Shown here in pieces: positions 44,746 through 54,675 of a stretch of DNA of 64,000 nucleotides. Numbering within the stretch: the first letter of the stretch is position 1; each line of letters opens with the position of its first letter. The DNA lies in assembly GCA_035445085.1 (NCBI GenBank), contig DAOMQA010000011.1, forward strand, positions 20,755-84,754, written 5' to 3'. Both the position numbers and the translations under genes were made by a program. The stretch is from JBDHXE01 sp035445085 (GTDB lineage: Bacteria; Bacteroidota; Ignavibacteria; Kapaibacteriales; UBA2268). The notes beneath the pieces are model-generated. The model searched no databases. It saw only the letters and a program-made list of their open reading frames with translations, and was not told the origin of the DNA.

Positions 44746-47700
44746 TTGAAAATAATTTTACTTTTAATTATAGCTTTCATTCAATTTGAGATAATGCTCT
44801 CGGATGAAATTATAAATAATCATGGGGATAGCAATATTTTTGATGATTACCCAGAGTTGTATACTCGTGGTATTACACCGACTCAAGAGTTTGCTAAAAT
44901 AAATCTTAATACAAATCAAGATGCTTATTTAAATCTAATCACTGGTAATTTAGTTTACAAGCGTTTAGATTATTACCTTTATGATATAGGAATTCCAATT
45001 ATATTAGAATTTACTTACAATTCAGGTTCTACTTTTAAAGGATACTATGGCGATCAATGGCAGTTTTCTTACAATATAAGATATATTACTAATAATCTGA
45101 ATCGTAATTTAATATTAATTGAGAATGATGACCTAAGTAACGTATTTGAATACATAGATAGTAGTTATAAATCATATTATCCAGCTTATCACATTGACCA
45201 AACAGAGAAAGGTATCTTAATCAATCATTATAATAATAATTATTTTGTAGATAATGATTTTATCAAATATGAATTTTTTTCTCAAAGGCATCACAATATT
45301 ACAACTTTGGTAGATAGGAGCGGTAATAGAGTTAATTTTATTTATAATATCGATAACCAATTAGTAGCAATACACTTTGCTAGTGGTCAAAGAGTACTTT
45401 TATATTATAATGATAATTTACTTACATATATTAATATACCAAACTATGGCGACATTAAATATTATTATGATAATTTAAGAAACTTAACTAAAGTTGAATA
45501 CCCAAATAGTGATACTATAACTTATCGTTATAATTCAGATTGCCACTTCTTAAGTGAAATAATCAATTCAAGTGATACATTAAATATTACTTATAATAAT
45601 TCGCTTGTTGAGAGAATACATCAATCAAATTCTGATATTGACTACAATATTAATTACGATTTTGTAAATCGTAAAAATATATTAGTTGATAAATTTCATA
45701 AAACAATAGAAGTTGATTTTGATACATTATACAGAGTTAAAGATTATTATAAATACGGGAAACTCTACAAATCTATCAAATGGAACGAGCAAAACCAAAT
45801 TGCTGAGTATACCAATTCGTTAGGTAATATTATTAAATATACATATAATGAGCAGGGTTTATTATATGATTATTCTGAAAGTAAGGATAAGCATATACAG
45901 TATGAACGTGAGCCAATATACGGAAGGATTAACCATATTTCTATCAATAATTCTACTATCAATTATACTTTAGATGAAAAAGCTCAAATTTTAAAGTTAT
46001 CTAAGGACAACGAGATAAAAAGTACCTATTCTTACGATAATGCAGGACAACTAACAGCTTATAACAACGTAGTAGATAATTATCAGTTTTTATATGACGG
46101 ATTTGGTAACTTTAAAAGGCTAATCTTAAATAATGATTTGGAATTTAGTTTTGAATATAATTTTCATAATGATATTGTTAATATTAGTGAAATTGAACAA
46201 CTTAATCTTACGGCTGACTATAATTACATAACAAAGAAAGTAAAAGTAAATAATAATTATAATCATATAAATAAAACAATTTTTTGGAACTCTAAGCATT
46301 TCATTGACTCAATCAATTATAATAAACAATATTATATTAAATATAATTACGACAATTCTAATAGATTAAGCTCCTACTATTTTGATAATTTGTATCGCAT
46401 TAATTTTAACTATGCTAACGACTCGTTAGTTATAATACATAATCCTATTAATACATTTGCAATAAGCTATGATTTCACAAATAGTATAAAGGAAATTAAA
46501 CAAAATGGCTCTTATAAATATCGTTATGATAATTTACAAAGGTTAGTTGAAGAATCATTTAATAATAAGGTATTGCAGAAGTATGAATACAACAGTTCTA
46601 ATTTATTAAAATCTATTTTAGCGGCTAACGGCGCAACAACCAACTTAGATTATGATGACTTTGATAGAATAATTCGAATTAAATTAGCTAATAATAGGCA
46701 ATTGGAATATTTGTGGGATAGCTACGATAGAATAATTAAATTTACAGATAACGATAAAACGTATAATTTTAATTATCATAATGACGGGTATGCTAGCAGA
46801 TTGCCATCTGGTAAATTATTATCTACCACTATGAATAATAATTATATGAATTTAAGTTATTTAGGTTATAATTATCAAATAAATTATGATAGGTATGGTA
46901 GAACCAGAAGTATTTTACAAAATGATATTGAATTAATAAAATATGAGTATATAAATAATCTACTTACACATTTGGTAATAAATAGATATAATGATTTTAA
47001 ATTTATTTATAATAACTTTAATAAAATTGAAACTATTATCAACAATCAAGACACAATCAATACCTACTTTTATGATAAGTATGGTAATCTAATAAAATCA
47101 AAAGTAAACGGAAGTGAAACCAATTTTATCTATGATAGCTTTAATAGAATTATATCCATAAATGCACCAGCATACCTAAATAAATCAATTATTCTAAGCT
47201 ATACCAATGATGAATTTTTAATTAATTGGTTTAATGCAGAGTATAAGTATAATTACTTGAATAATAAATTAGTAAGTATCAGCAACCCTAATTTTGATAA
47301 TTTATTTATTAACTATATTCAACATACCTTACCTAATAACATAGTTGCTCCTAATGGGATTATAGCTTCGATTAATTATAATAATTCAAATACTATAAGT
47401 TCCATTTCAGATGGATTAGCTAATACTACTTCATTCAATTATGACGGCTTTGGAAGATTAGCAAGTTTAATCAATAAAAACAGCAATAGTCGTACTTTTA
47501 AATATAATGATGATAACAAACTAATCGAATATATTGACTTTGATGGGACTTTAAAGAAATTATCTTACAATAATTACTTTAAAGTCAGCAATATAATTTT
47601 AAGCCCTACTGATACAATAAAGTATACTTATGATAAAAACTTATTTCTTAGTAATATTCGCTATTTTAATGGCTTAGGTATAGATTATATTAGCGATGAT

Positions 47701-50700
47701 TATGGAAAATTATTAAAGATAAGCGATAAAGTAGATAGTATCAATTATCAATACAATTTAAATGGGCAATTAGTTGCTTCAAATTTTAATAATGAGCATA
47801 AAGTGCAGTATCATTATAATAACAAGCGCCTTATAGATAAAATTAATTATAACGATAACTTTGAGTTTCGCTTAGAATACAATATGCAAAATTTTCTGAA
47901 TAAAATACTTTTGAATGATAAAATTATCGCAAATATTGGCAAAGACTTAGCTGGTAATACTACTTTTCAATCAATAATAGGCAAAGCTTCGACTACTTTT
48001 AATTATAATAATCTTAATTTGCTGATAGAGGAAAATTCTAATGAAAAATTTATTTATTACTATGACAAAATTGGCAGAATGATTCAAAAAAACAATAGTA
48101 AAGGTGAAAAAGAAAATTATGAGTATAATATTAACTCGAACTTAATTCATAAAAATGACTTCCTTAATAATACTTATGACTATGTTTATGATGCGTTGGG
48201 TAATAATATAAAGATGACTGTGAATGTATTAGATTCTTTTAATTTTACTTTTAATGAAAACAGTCAGTTAACTTTTGCTAAGCTATTTGATACAGAGCTA
48301 TTGGCTATAGGGTATAAGAATGGATTAATTTCCGATATAGGCGGGTTAGGCAGGAGCAAAATTAGCTTTAAATGGCTAAATAATTACACGACTTTATTAG
48401 TTTCTAAGCAAGAGAGTATAGATTCTATTATATTCGATCAGTCAATAAGGCAAATTTTTAATAAGATTCCATATAAATATGAAAAATTTGGATTAGTCTC
48501 ATCAATAAATACTATGCGGATAGATTATGATAGCTCGTTTAGAATGATAGGCAATGATTTGTATAATTTTGATACAATTACATATAATAGAGCGGAATAT
48601 CTACCGGAACAAATCAGCTATTTTGATAAATTGATAAATCTAACCTTTGATATTAACGACAAATTATCATCATTAAATCTTGATAATTTAACCTTTAATA
48701 TGTATAGAAATAAATTCAATAATTCCTATCAATTTTTAATGCAATCAAATTTAATCTATACTTATTATGAGGATTATTATCGTAACTTTTCATATTCAAT
48801 TGATGGTTTAAAAACAATTTACGGCAATAAAGACATACAAGACCATATAGGTTTTGAAGGAAAGTTACTAAATATTGACTATACATATAATAATTTAATT
48901 AGAACAATTAGCCAAAATAATAGTAAATTATTAGAATTTAGTTATGATAATTTTTCAAATATTATGACTAGTGAAGATGGAGTAGGGAATTTTGTCCAAT
49001 ACTCATATATAAATAACTTACTAAGTGAATTTAATTATTCAAATGGGAAATTCTCTAAATTTGCTTATGATAAGCAAGGTAGATTAATTATTAGTACTTC
49101 AAACTCTATGTTAGAAGATTCTATTAAAATTAATGTAAATAAAGAAAAACTTAATGAGTATTCAATTAAATATGCACGTTTAAACTCACAAATATTTTTT
49201 AAAAATGATTCGTTAATATTTCAAGTGGACAGCAAGCCTTTTAACCTATTGCGACTTAACAAGAATAATCATGACATAATGATAGTTATTGACGGAGTAG
49301 AGCATAATTTGACTTTAGATTCATTAATAGTCAAATCAAAGTTTAGTTTAAGCCTTGAAAATAAGCACTTTATTAAAAGTCAAAAATTATCTGCATTAAA
49401 TTATGAATATAATATTGTAGACAATCTAAATTTGCTTGGAAAGTTAGCCCTTACCAAAGTAAATAGCGATACAATTATTAGAAATAATTATGATATTCTG
49501 AATCGACTTTCAAACTCTATAGGCGCATCGGAATTAACATTTTCTTATGATGATTTTAGTAATCTTAAGAAAATTATAAACAATCAAGATACTTTAACTT
49601 ATAATTACTCTGATAATGGCATCACAATTAACTCTAAAAAAATTGAATTAAATGCGAACAAAACTGTTAGCAAAATAATCACATCTTCTGATACAATCTC
49701 TCTCTTTTACGATTATGCAGATAGATTAACTCAATACAATAGTAAGTTACAAAATATTAAATTACTTTATAATTCATTAGGAGACTTAAGTGCCGTTATT
49801 GGTGCAGATACTAGCTATATATTTAATTATAAAATAGATTCCATTCTTCTAAAAATCGTATACAACAATCAGGAAAAAATATTAGATTGTTATATATTCA
49901 ATCTTTCAAATTATTCATATCCATTGATAAAATACGATGTAATAAATAAAAAAATTGAATACCTACTACGAAATTTTAGCGGTATACCTGTTGCTATTAT
50001 AAAAAATGATAATAGCGTTGAAATGATTGAAAAGAGCGATATATTTGGTATGGATTCGCCTCAACTGAAAGATTACTATTTTTTTTATAAAGATGCTATA
50101 TTTCTATCAAAAGTTAATTTATTTATAAAAGATGACTTAGTATTTGACCCACAGCTGTTTCTCAATTATAATTTTTATCTGCAATCAAATATAAATAAAT
50201 TAAGCTCCCTCTCCCCTATTAACTTATTTAATTGCAGTAAAAATCAAGCAATATCTGATACTGTCAAATTTGCGATAAGTCAGGAAGATTTATTATATAA
50301 TTACCAATTTATTAATAATGGCTTCAAGAATATAGTTAATGATAATAGAAATAAATATATAAAAAATGAGTTAGAAAATATATTAAATAACTTTAAAGTG
50401 TTCAATGTAGGTATATCTTTAGTACAATATAAAGAGAAAACAATATTTGAGTTAGGTAATATGGGAAGTTACTTGCCAAATTTAGAGCAAATTAAACATT
50501 CCTTAAATGGCGAGTTACAATTTGTGCCCAAATTACCCCAAGCACTACTTGATTCAAACTTACTTCAAAGTTTAAACAATAATAGTATCGATGACTATAA
50601 ATTCTACTTTCGCGGAAGAAATAGAATAAAGCAAATATTAAGTTTTTTGGATTTAACAGAATTAGACACAAACTTTATTCTTGTAAAGAAAGTGAAAAAA

Positions 50701-51192
50701 CTGCTCAATATATATGAATACCCAACTATAATATACCCAAGTAATATAAGTGAATTGGAGCTATTTGTAGCGAAGAATCAAGATATTAATAAATTTAATG
50801 ATATTAATAGTCTGTTACGAAATATTGCTACAAGCAATAATAATAATTACGATAATGACAGCCTACTACTACTATCAATTAGTAATTTGTTTAAATCTAA
50901 GCCACTAACTGAGCATATTTTAGTAAATCAGCCGTTTATATTTATAAATAGGTTAAATAGTAGCAATAATTTAATAAATAATTTTTTACCTATAAAATAC
51001 GAAATAGTGCAGAATATTCAAGATGATAATTTGCGGAGATTAGTACAATTGATTTGTACACCATTCCCACATAATAGGATACCGTCTCAATATTTATTTC
51101 AGAATTCTTTTATTGAATTGCCTACCACAAATTTCATGAACTCTAATATATTCCAGCAATTAATTCGTAAAGAAGTAAATATTTACAAATAA
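44746..51192 (+). CDS. Giant secreted YD/RHS-repeat protein
   Basis: This 2148-residue protein begins with a signal peptide read from a TTG (KIILLLIIAFIQFEIMLSDE), with AAGAAAG eight bases upstream. From about residue 60 to 1700 it is built of YD repeats (segments like YNYDNSNRLSSYY, FNYDGFGRLASL, YSYDNAGQLTAYN), as in RHS and teneurin shells that wrap a cargo. The core end is eroded: DIFGMDSP at 1765 and VFDPQLFLN at 1799-1807 stand where DAFG and YDPxxGRF normally are. The last 346 residues show no domain I recognise. No immunity-like gene is recognised next to it. It could be an adhesin or a toxin shell. Confidence 0.8.
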   Translation: MKIILLLIIAFIQFEIMLSDEIINNHGDSNIFDDYPELYTRGITPTQEFAKINLNTNQDAYLNLITGNLVYKRLDYYLYDIGIPIILEFTYNSGSTFKGYYGDQWQFSYNIRYITNNLNRNLILIENDDLSNVFEYIDSSYKSYYPAYHIDQTEKGILINHYNNNYFVDNDFIKYEFFSQRHHNITTLVDRSGNRVNFIYNIDNQLVAIHFASGQRVLLYYNDNLLTYINIPNYGDIKYYYDNLRNLTKVEYPNSDTITYRYNSDCHFLSEIINSSDTLNITYNNSLVERIHQSNSDIDYNINYDFVNRKNILVDKFHKTIEVDFDTLYRVKDYYKYGKLYKSIKWNEQNQIAEYTNSLGNIIKYTYNEQGLLYDYSESKDKHIQYEREPIYGRINHISINNSTINYTLDEKAQILKLSKDNEIKSTYSYDNAGQLTAYNNVVDNYQFLYDGFGNFKRLILNNDLEFSFEYNFHNDIVNISEIEQLNLTADYNYITKKVKVNNNYNHINKTIFWNSKHFIDSINYNKQYYIKYNYDNSNRLSSYYFDNLYRINFNYANDSLVIIHNPINTFAISYDFTNSIKEIKQNGSYKYRYDNLQRLVEESFNNKVLQKYEYNSSNLLKSILAANGATTNLDYDDFDRIIRIKLANNRQLEYLWDSYDRIIKFTDNDKTYNFNYHNDGYASRLPSGKLLSTTMNNNYMNLSYLGYNYQINYDRYGRTRSILQNDIELIKYEYINNLLTHLVINRYNDFKFIYNNFNKIETIINNQDTINTYFYDKYGNLIKSKVNGSETNFIYDSFNRIISINAPAYLNKSIILSYTNDEFLINWFNAEYKYNYLNNKLVSISNPNFDNLFINYIQHTLPNNIVAPNGIIASINYNNSNTISSISDGLANTTSFNYDGFGRLASLINKNSNSRTFKYNDDNKLIEYIDFDGTLKKLSYNNYFKVSNIILSPTDTIKYTYDKNLFLSNIRYFNGLGIDYISDDYGKLLKISDKVDSINYQYNLNGQLVASNFNNEHKVQYHYNNKRLIDKINYNDNFEFRLEYNMQNFLNKILLNDKIIANIGKDLAGNTTFQSIIGKASTTFNYNNLNLLIEENSNEKFIYYYDKIGRMIQKNNSKGEKENYEYNINSNLIHKNDFLNNTYDYVYDALGNNIKMTVNVLDSFNFTFNENSQLTFAKLFDTELLAIGYKNGLISDIGGLGRSKISFKWLNNYTTLLVSKQESIDSIIFDQSIRQIFNKIPYKYEKFGLVSSINTMRIDYDSSFRMIGNDLYNFDTITYNRAEYLPEQISYFDKLINLTFDINDKLSSLNLDNLTFNMYRNKFNNSYQFLMQSNLIYTYYEDYYRNFSYSIDGLKTIYGNKDIQDHIGFEGKLLNIDYTYNNLIRTISQNNSKLLEFSYDNFSNIMTSEDGVGNFVQYSYINNLLSEFNYSNGKFSKFAYDKQGRLIISTSNSMLEDSIKINVNKEKLNEYSIKYARLNSQIFFKNDSLIFQVDSKPFNLLRLNKNNHDIMIVIDGVEHNLTLDSLIVKSKFSLSLENKHFIKSQKLSALNYEYNIVDNLNLLGKLALTKVNSDTIIRNNYDILNRLSNSIGASELTFSYDDFSNLKKIINNQDTLTYNYSDNGITINSKKIELNANKTVSKIITSSDTISLFYDYADRLTQYNSKLQNIKLLYNSLGDLSAVIGADTSYIFNYKIDSILLKIVYNNQEKILDCYIFNLSNYSYPLIKYDVINKKIEYLLRNFSGIPVAIIKNDNSVEMIEKSDIFGMDSPQLKDYYFFYKDAIFLSKVNLFIKDDLVFDPQLFLNYNFYLQSNINKLSSLSPINLFNCSKNQAISDTVKFAISQEDLLYNYQFINNGFKNIVNDNRNKYIKNELENILNNFKVFNVGISLVQYKEKTIFELGNMGSYLPNLEQIKHSLNGELQFVPKLPQALLDSNLLQSLNNNSIDDYKFYFRGRNRIKQILSFLDLTELDTNFILVKKVKKLLNIYEYPTIIYPSNISELELFVAKNQDINKFNDINSLLRNIATSNNNNYDNDSLLLLSISNLFKSKPLTEHILVNQPFIFINRLNSSNNLINNFLPIKYEIVQNIQDDNLRRLVQLICTPFPHNRIPSQYLFQNSFIELPTTNFMNSNIFQQLIRKEVNIYK

Positions 51193-51256
51193 AATGCGTG
51201 AAATTCACATAATTATATTAAATTAAAATTGTAAAGTTTCAAAAAGATTAAATAAT

Positions 51257-52879
51257 ATGAAAAATATTCTCTCAAATTATAAATTGATATTTTTAGGTAC
51301 CTGCATTCTATTCTGTTGCGCTTGTGCAAGTCAAAAAAGTATAAACTTCAAAGAAGATTATAGTCAATCTGATATTATTTCAGATACCAGCCAATTACAA
51401 CAAGAAGCACGATATTTTTTCATAAATGGTGTTAGCGAACAAGTACAACAACATGATGCCGAAGCTATATTAGAATTTCAAGAAGCCTTGCGATTTGATA
51501 AACATCCTAGTATTTATTATTCAATTGCTAAAAGCTTTACCAACTTATATAAAAGAGAGAGAGCGATAGAATATTTAAAGTTAGCTTTAAATATATATCC
51601 AGAGCACTTACCATCATTAGATTTATTATCCGACATTTATTATTACATTGACATTAAGGCATCTAACGAATATAATAATCAAGCCTTAGCTTTGTATGAG
51701 ACTAAAGAGCGATTAATTAAAAGTGCCATATTAAATGAGACCTTAGATATTGAGAAATCGATTAGTTTATACAAGGAACTAATTGAAAAGTATAATTCCG
51801 ATATAGAATTATTATATAGATTATCTGATATTTATTTTGATATGGAACAGTACGATTCAGCTTTAATAGTTCTTAATAAGATTGACAAATTAGAACCAAG
51901 TAATTTGGACAATATATATAAAATAGTTCAAATAATGTTGAACTCAAATGACTATCAAAAAGCATTAGACTATAGTATGACAAAGAAAATGCTACTGACT
52001 TCAACAGAGTTCGAGAGTAATATATATAATTTGGGATTATTTTATTATCAATTAGATAGTATTGATAATAAGGATTTAATTAATCAATATTTAGACCTGA
52101 TAAATGATAACTTTAAGTTGAGTTATAATATGCAATTAATGGGTTTATTTTTATCTTCAAAATACTCATCTAAAGATTTGCCACTTTATGTAGATAGAGC
52201 ATTAAAATTAAGTGATAGTTTAGATCAAACTTTATCTTTATCAATACAGGCTTATTTTTTAAATAACGATACAATCTCTTGTCGCAATCTTATCACTCAA
52301 TACCAAGAAGATATTGATAAGAGTCCATTACTCTTAAGCTATGTTACTTCATTTTATTCAATGGTAGGGCAAGACAGCATAGCATTATTAAATATAAAAA
52401 AAGAGCTTAAATTAGATAGTAATAATGCCGATATATATGCTCAGATGGGAGTTATCTATGATAAAATTGGACTTGTAGAGCAATCTGATAGCGCTAATAT
52501 TAAGGCTTTGTCTATTAATCCCAATCACTTAAATGCTAATAATAATTACGCTTATTCTTTGGCAGTTAGAAAAATTAAATTAGATGAAGCATTAAAAATG
52601 GCAGAAAAATTGATTAACGCTAGTGAGCAGCATGCTGCTTTTATTGATACTTATGCTTGGGTAAATTATCAATTAGGCAAACTTGATGTCGCCTTAGAAT
52701 ATTTACAGAAGGCTATAGAATATAATGACGCTTCATCTGAAGTATATGAACATTTGGGCTACGTACTAATGGATAAAAATAATTTTGTAGAAGCAAAATA
52801 CGCCTTTATTAAATCATTAGAATTAAATCCAAATAATAAAAATTCAAAAGAAAAATTGGAAATATTAAATAATAAGTAG
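51257..52879 (+). CDS. TPR-repeat lipoprotein
   Basis: The 540-residue protein starts with a signal peptide (LIFLGTCILFCCACAS) whose Cys20, Cys21 and Cys23 include a probable lipid-attachment site; the lipobox is atypical. About ten tetratricopeptide repeats follow, including AEAILEFQEALRFDKHPSIYYSIA, split here by its repeat, and ASSEVYEHLGYVLMDKNNF at the C-terminus. TPR proteins scaffold complexes in the periplasm or at the outer membrane. The stop is six bases before motA, so it belongs to the stator operon. It may help assemble the motor, like other TPR lipoproteins in envelope systems. Confidence 0.85.
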   Translation: MKNILSNYKLIFLGTCILFCCACASQKSINFKEDYSQSDIISDTSQLQQEARYFFINGVSEQVQQHDAEAILEFQEALRFDKHPSIYYSIAKSFTNLYKRERAIEYLKLALNIYPEHLPSLDLLSDIYYYIDIKASNEYNNQALALYETKERLIKSAILNETLDIEKSISLYKELIEKYNSDIELLYRLSDIYFDMEQYDSALIVLNKIDKLEPSNLDNIYKIVQIMLNSNDYQKALDYSMTKKMLLTSTEFESNIYNLGLFYYQLDSIDNKDLINQYLDLINDNFKLSYNMQLMGLFLSSKYSSKDLPLYVDRALKLSDSLDQTLSLSIQAYFLNNDTISCRNLITQYQEDIDKSPLLLSYVTSFYSMVGQDSIALLNIKKELKLDSNNADIYAQMGVIYDKIGLVEQSDSANIKALSINPNHLNANNNYAYSLAVRKIKLDEALKMAEKLINASEQHAAFIDTYAWVNYQLGKLDVALEYLQKAIEYNDASSEVYEHLGYVLMDKNNFVEAKYAFIKSLELNPNNKNSKEKLEILNNK

Positions 52880-52885
52880 GTAAAT

Positions 52886-53746
52886 ATGTTTGTAATAGTA
52901 GGTGTAGTTGTAGTCTTTGTAACTGTATTTGGTGGTTTTTTGATAGCTGCCCATTTTAATACAGCTGCTCTGGCCTTTTTCTTGCATCCACAAGAGTATA
53001 TTATTATTGGTGGTGCAACAATCGGCTCAATGCTTATATCTAACCCAATGTCCCTAAATATGAAAATCATACAAGGTATGTTAGGTATGTTGAAAGGCTC
53101 AAAAGTAACTAAAAAGAGTTATTTAGATCTTTTAAAGCTATTATACGAGCTATTTCAGTTTGCTAAAAGGGAAGGTTTAATAGCCTTAGAGCAACATATA
53201 GAAAACCCTGCCCAAAGCTCAATAATGTCAAAATACCCATCATTTTTAGAAAATCATCATGCAGTAGATTTTCTTTGTGACACATTAAAAGTAGTATTAT
53301 CTGGAGGTGTACCAGCTCATGAGTTGGAAGAATTGATGCAATTAGACTTAGATAATTTACATGAGGAGGAGCATCATGCACCTGCCGCCTTGAACGTAGT
53401 TGGAGACGCTTTACCTGGTTTAGGGATAGTTGCGGCTGTACTTGGTATTATTGTTACGATGTTAGCGATTACCGAAGGTGCCGAAACGGTAGGACAAAAG
53501 GTAGGTGGCGCCTTAGTAGGAACTTTTATGGGTGTTCTTTTAGCTTATGGCTTTGTGGGTCCTTTTGCTAGAAATATGGAGAGAAATGTAGCAAAAGAGT
53601 CTAAGTACTTAGAATGTATTAAGTCGGCTTTATTAGCGTTTGCTAAAAGTATGCCTCCAGCGGTTGCAATTGAGTATGGGCGAAGGGCAATTGATCCAGA
53701 GAATAGACCATCATTTAAAGAAACAGAAGAAAATATTAAGGGCTAA
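52886..53746 (+). CDS. motA: Flagellar motor stator protein MotA
   Basis: The 286-residue protein has four membrane helices (about 1-20, 28-45, 165-190, 200-225) and the MotA signatures AALNVVGDALPGLGIVAAVLGIIVTMLAI and GALVGTFMGVLLAYGFVGPFA. Between helices 2 and 3 lies a large cytoplasmic loop with charged residues that touches the rotor. MotA and MotB form the ion channel that drives rotation. The length and order fit flagellar MotA rather than the shorter ExbB/TolQ. motB follows five bases later. No other flagellar gene is in the window. Confidence 0.93.
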   Translation: MFVIVGVVVVFVTVFGGFLIAAHFNTAALAFFLHPQEYIIIGGATIGSMLISNPMSLNMKIIQGMLGMLKGSKVTKKSYLDLLKLLYELFQFAKREGLIALEQHIENPAQSSIMSKYPSFLENHHAVDFLCDTLKVVLSGGVPAHELEELMQLDLDNLHEEEHHAPAALNVVGDALPGLGIVAAVLGIIVTMLAITEGAETVGQKVGGALVGTFMGVLLAYGFVGPFARNMERNVAKESKYLECIKSALLAFAKSMPPAVAIEYGRRAIDPENRPSFKETEENIKG

Positions 53747-53751
53747 CACAA

Positions 53752-54672
53752 ATGGCAGAAGAAGACCAACATCATAAAGAACAGCCTATAATAATCAAGA
53801 AGATTAAAAAAGGCGGTGGACATGGGCATCATGGTGGCGCTTGGAAGGTAGCCTATGCTGATTTCGTTACTGCTATGATGGCATTCTTTATAGTAATGTG
53901 GATACTTGCTTCTTCTGAAAAAGTCAAGCAAAATGTATCCGAATATTTTAATCACCCCGAACGTTTTGATATTTTTACAGGTGAGAAAAAAACTGGACCT
54001 CTGCCCGTTGATATAGTTATTGGTCAAAACCCCAGTTCAAGCGGAGAGCTTGAAGAGGAACAATCAAAAGGTAATACTATTATTTCTTTTGACAAAGAAA
54101 TGGCCGATACCTTGTACAGCAAATTCTTAGAAAAGGCAAAGAAAGATAGCGTAGAAGCAACGAAAAAAGTAGAAGAAATTGGTAATCAATTAAAATATAA
54201 ATTTGAAAATTTGATGACTGAACGCCCTGAATTAAAGGAAATTCTGTCGTCTATTAAAATTGAAATGACTAAGGAAGGGCTTCGTATAGAATTAATTGAA
54301 ACAACTGAATCCTTATTTTTTGAAGTTGGCTCTGCAAAATTACGTCCAGATGCTATTAATGTACTAAAACAATTAGCAGAAGAAATAGGCAAACTGCCTA
54401 ATTATGTAGAAATAGAAGGTCATACAGATAGTCGTTCTTATAATACAAAGACTGGGTATAATAATTGGGATTTATCAAGCGATAGAGCTTTAGCAGCAAG
54501 GCGTATTCTTGATTTAAATGGATTGTGGAACGGACAAATAGTCAAAGTTACAGGCTTTGCTGATAAAAAATTAAGAAATTCAGCTAATCCTTTTGACGCC
54601 TCAAATAGGCGAATCAGCATATTAATTAAACAAATATCAGCTAATCAATTCTTACCTCAGAAAATGGAGTAA
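53752..54672 (+). CDS. motB: Flagellar motor stator protein MotB
   Basis: The 306-residue protein has a His/Gly/Lys-rich N-terminus, then a single membrane helix WKVAYADFVTAMMAFFIVMW, with Asp37 as the probable ion-carrying residue. A plug-like and coiled region follows. The C-terminal OmpA-like peptidoglycan-binding domain (about 180-300) carries FFEVGSAKLRPDA, IEGHTDSR and NRRISILI. This layout is standard MotB: the OmpA domain anchors the stator to the cell wall. It is three bases before the response-regulator gene and five after motA. Confidence 0.95.
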   Translation: MAEEDQHHKEQPIIIKKIKKGGGHGHHGGAWKVAYADFVTAMMAFFIVMWILASSEKVKQNVSEYFNHPERFDIFTGEKKTGPLPVDIVIGQNPSSSGELEEEQSKGNTIISFDKEMADTLYSKFLEKAKKDSVEATKKVEEIGNQLKYKFENLMTERPELKEILSSIKIEMTKEGLRIELIETTESLFFEVGSAKLRPDAINVLKQLAEEIGKLPNYVEIEGHTDSRSYNTKTGYNNWDLSSDRALAARRILDLNGLWNGQIVKVTGFADKKLRNSANPFDASNRRISILIKQISANQFLPQKME

Positions 54673-54675
54673 TTT

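Noticed and set aside
44746..51192. Repetitive sequence considered as a CRISPR or DNA tandem repeat
   Set aside because: The repetition is at protein level (YD repeats); no identical DNA unit with regular spacing was seen here or elsewhere in the window.
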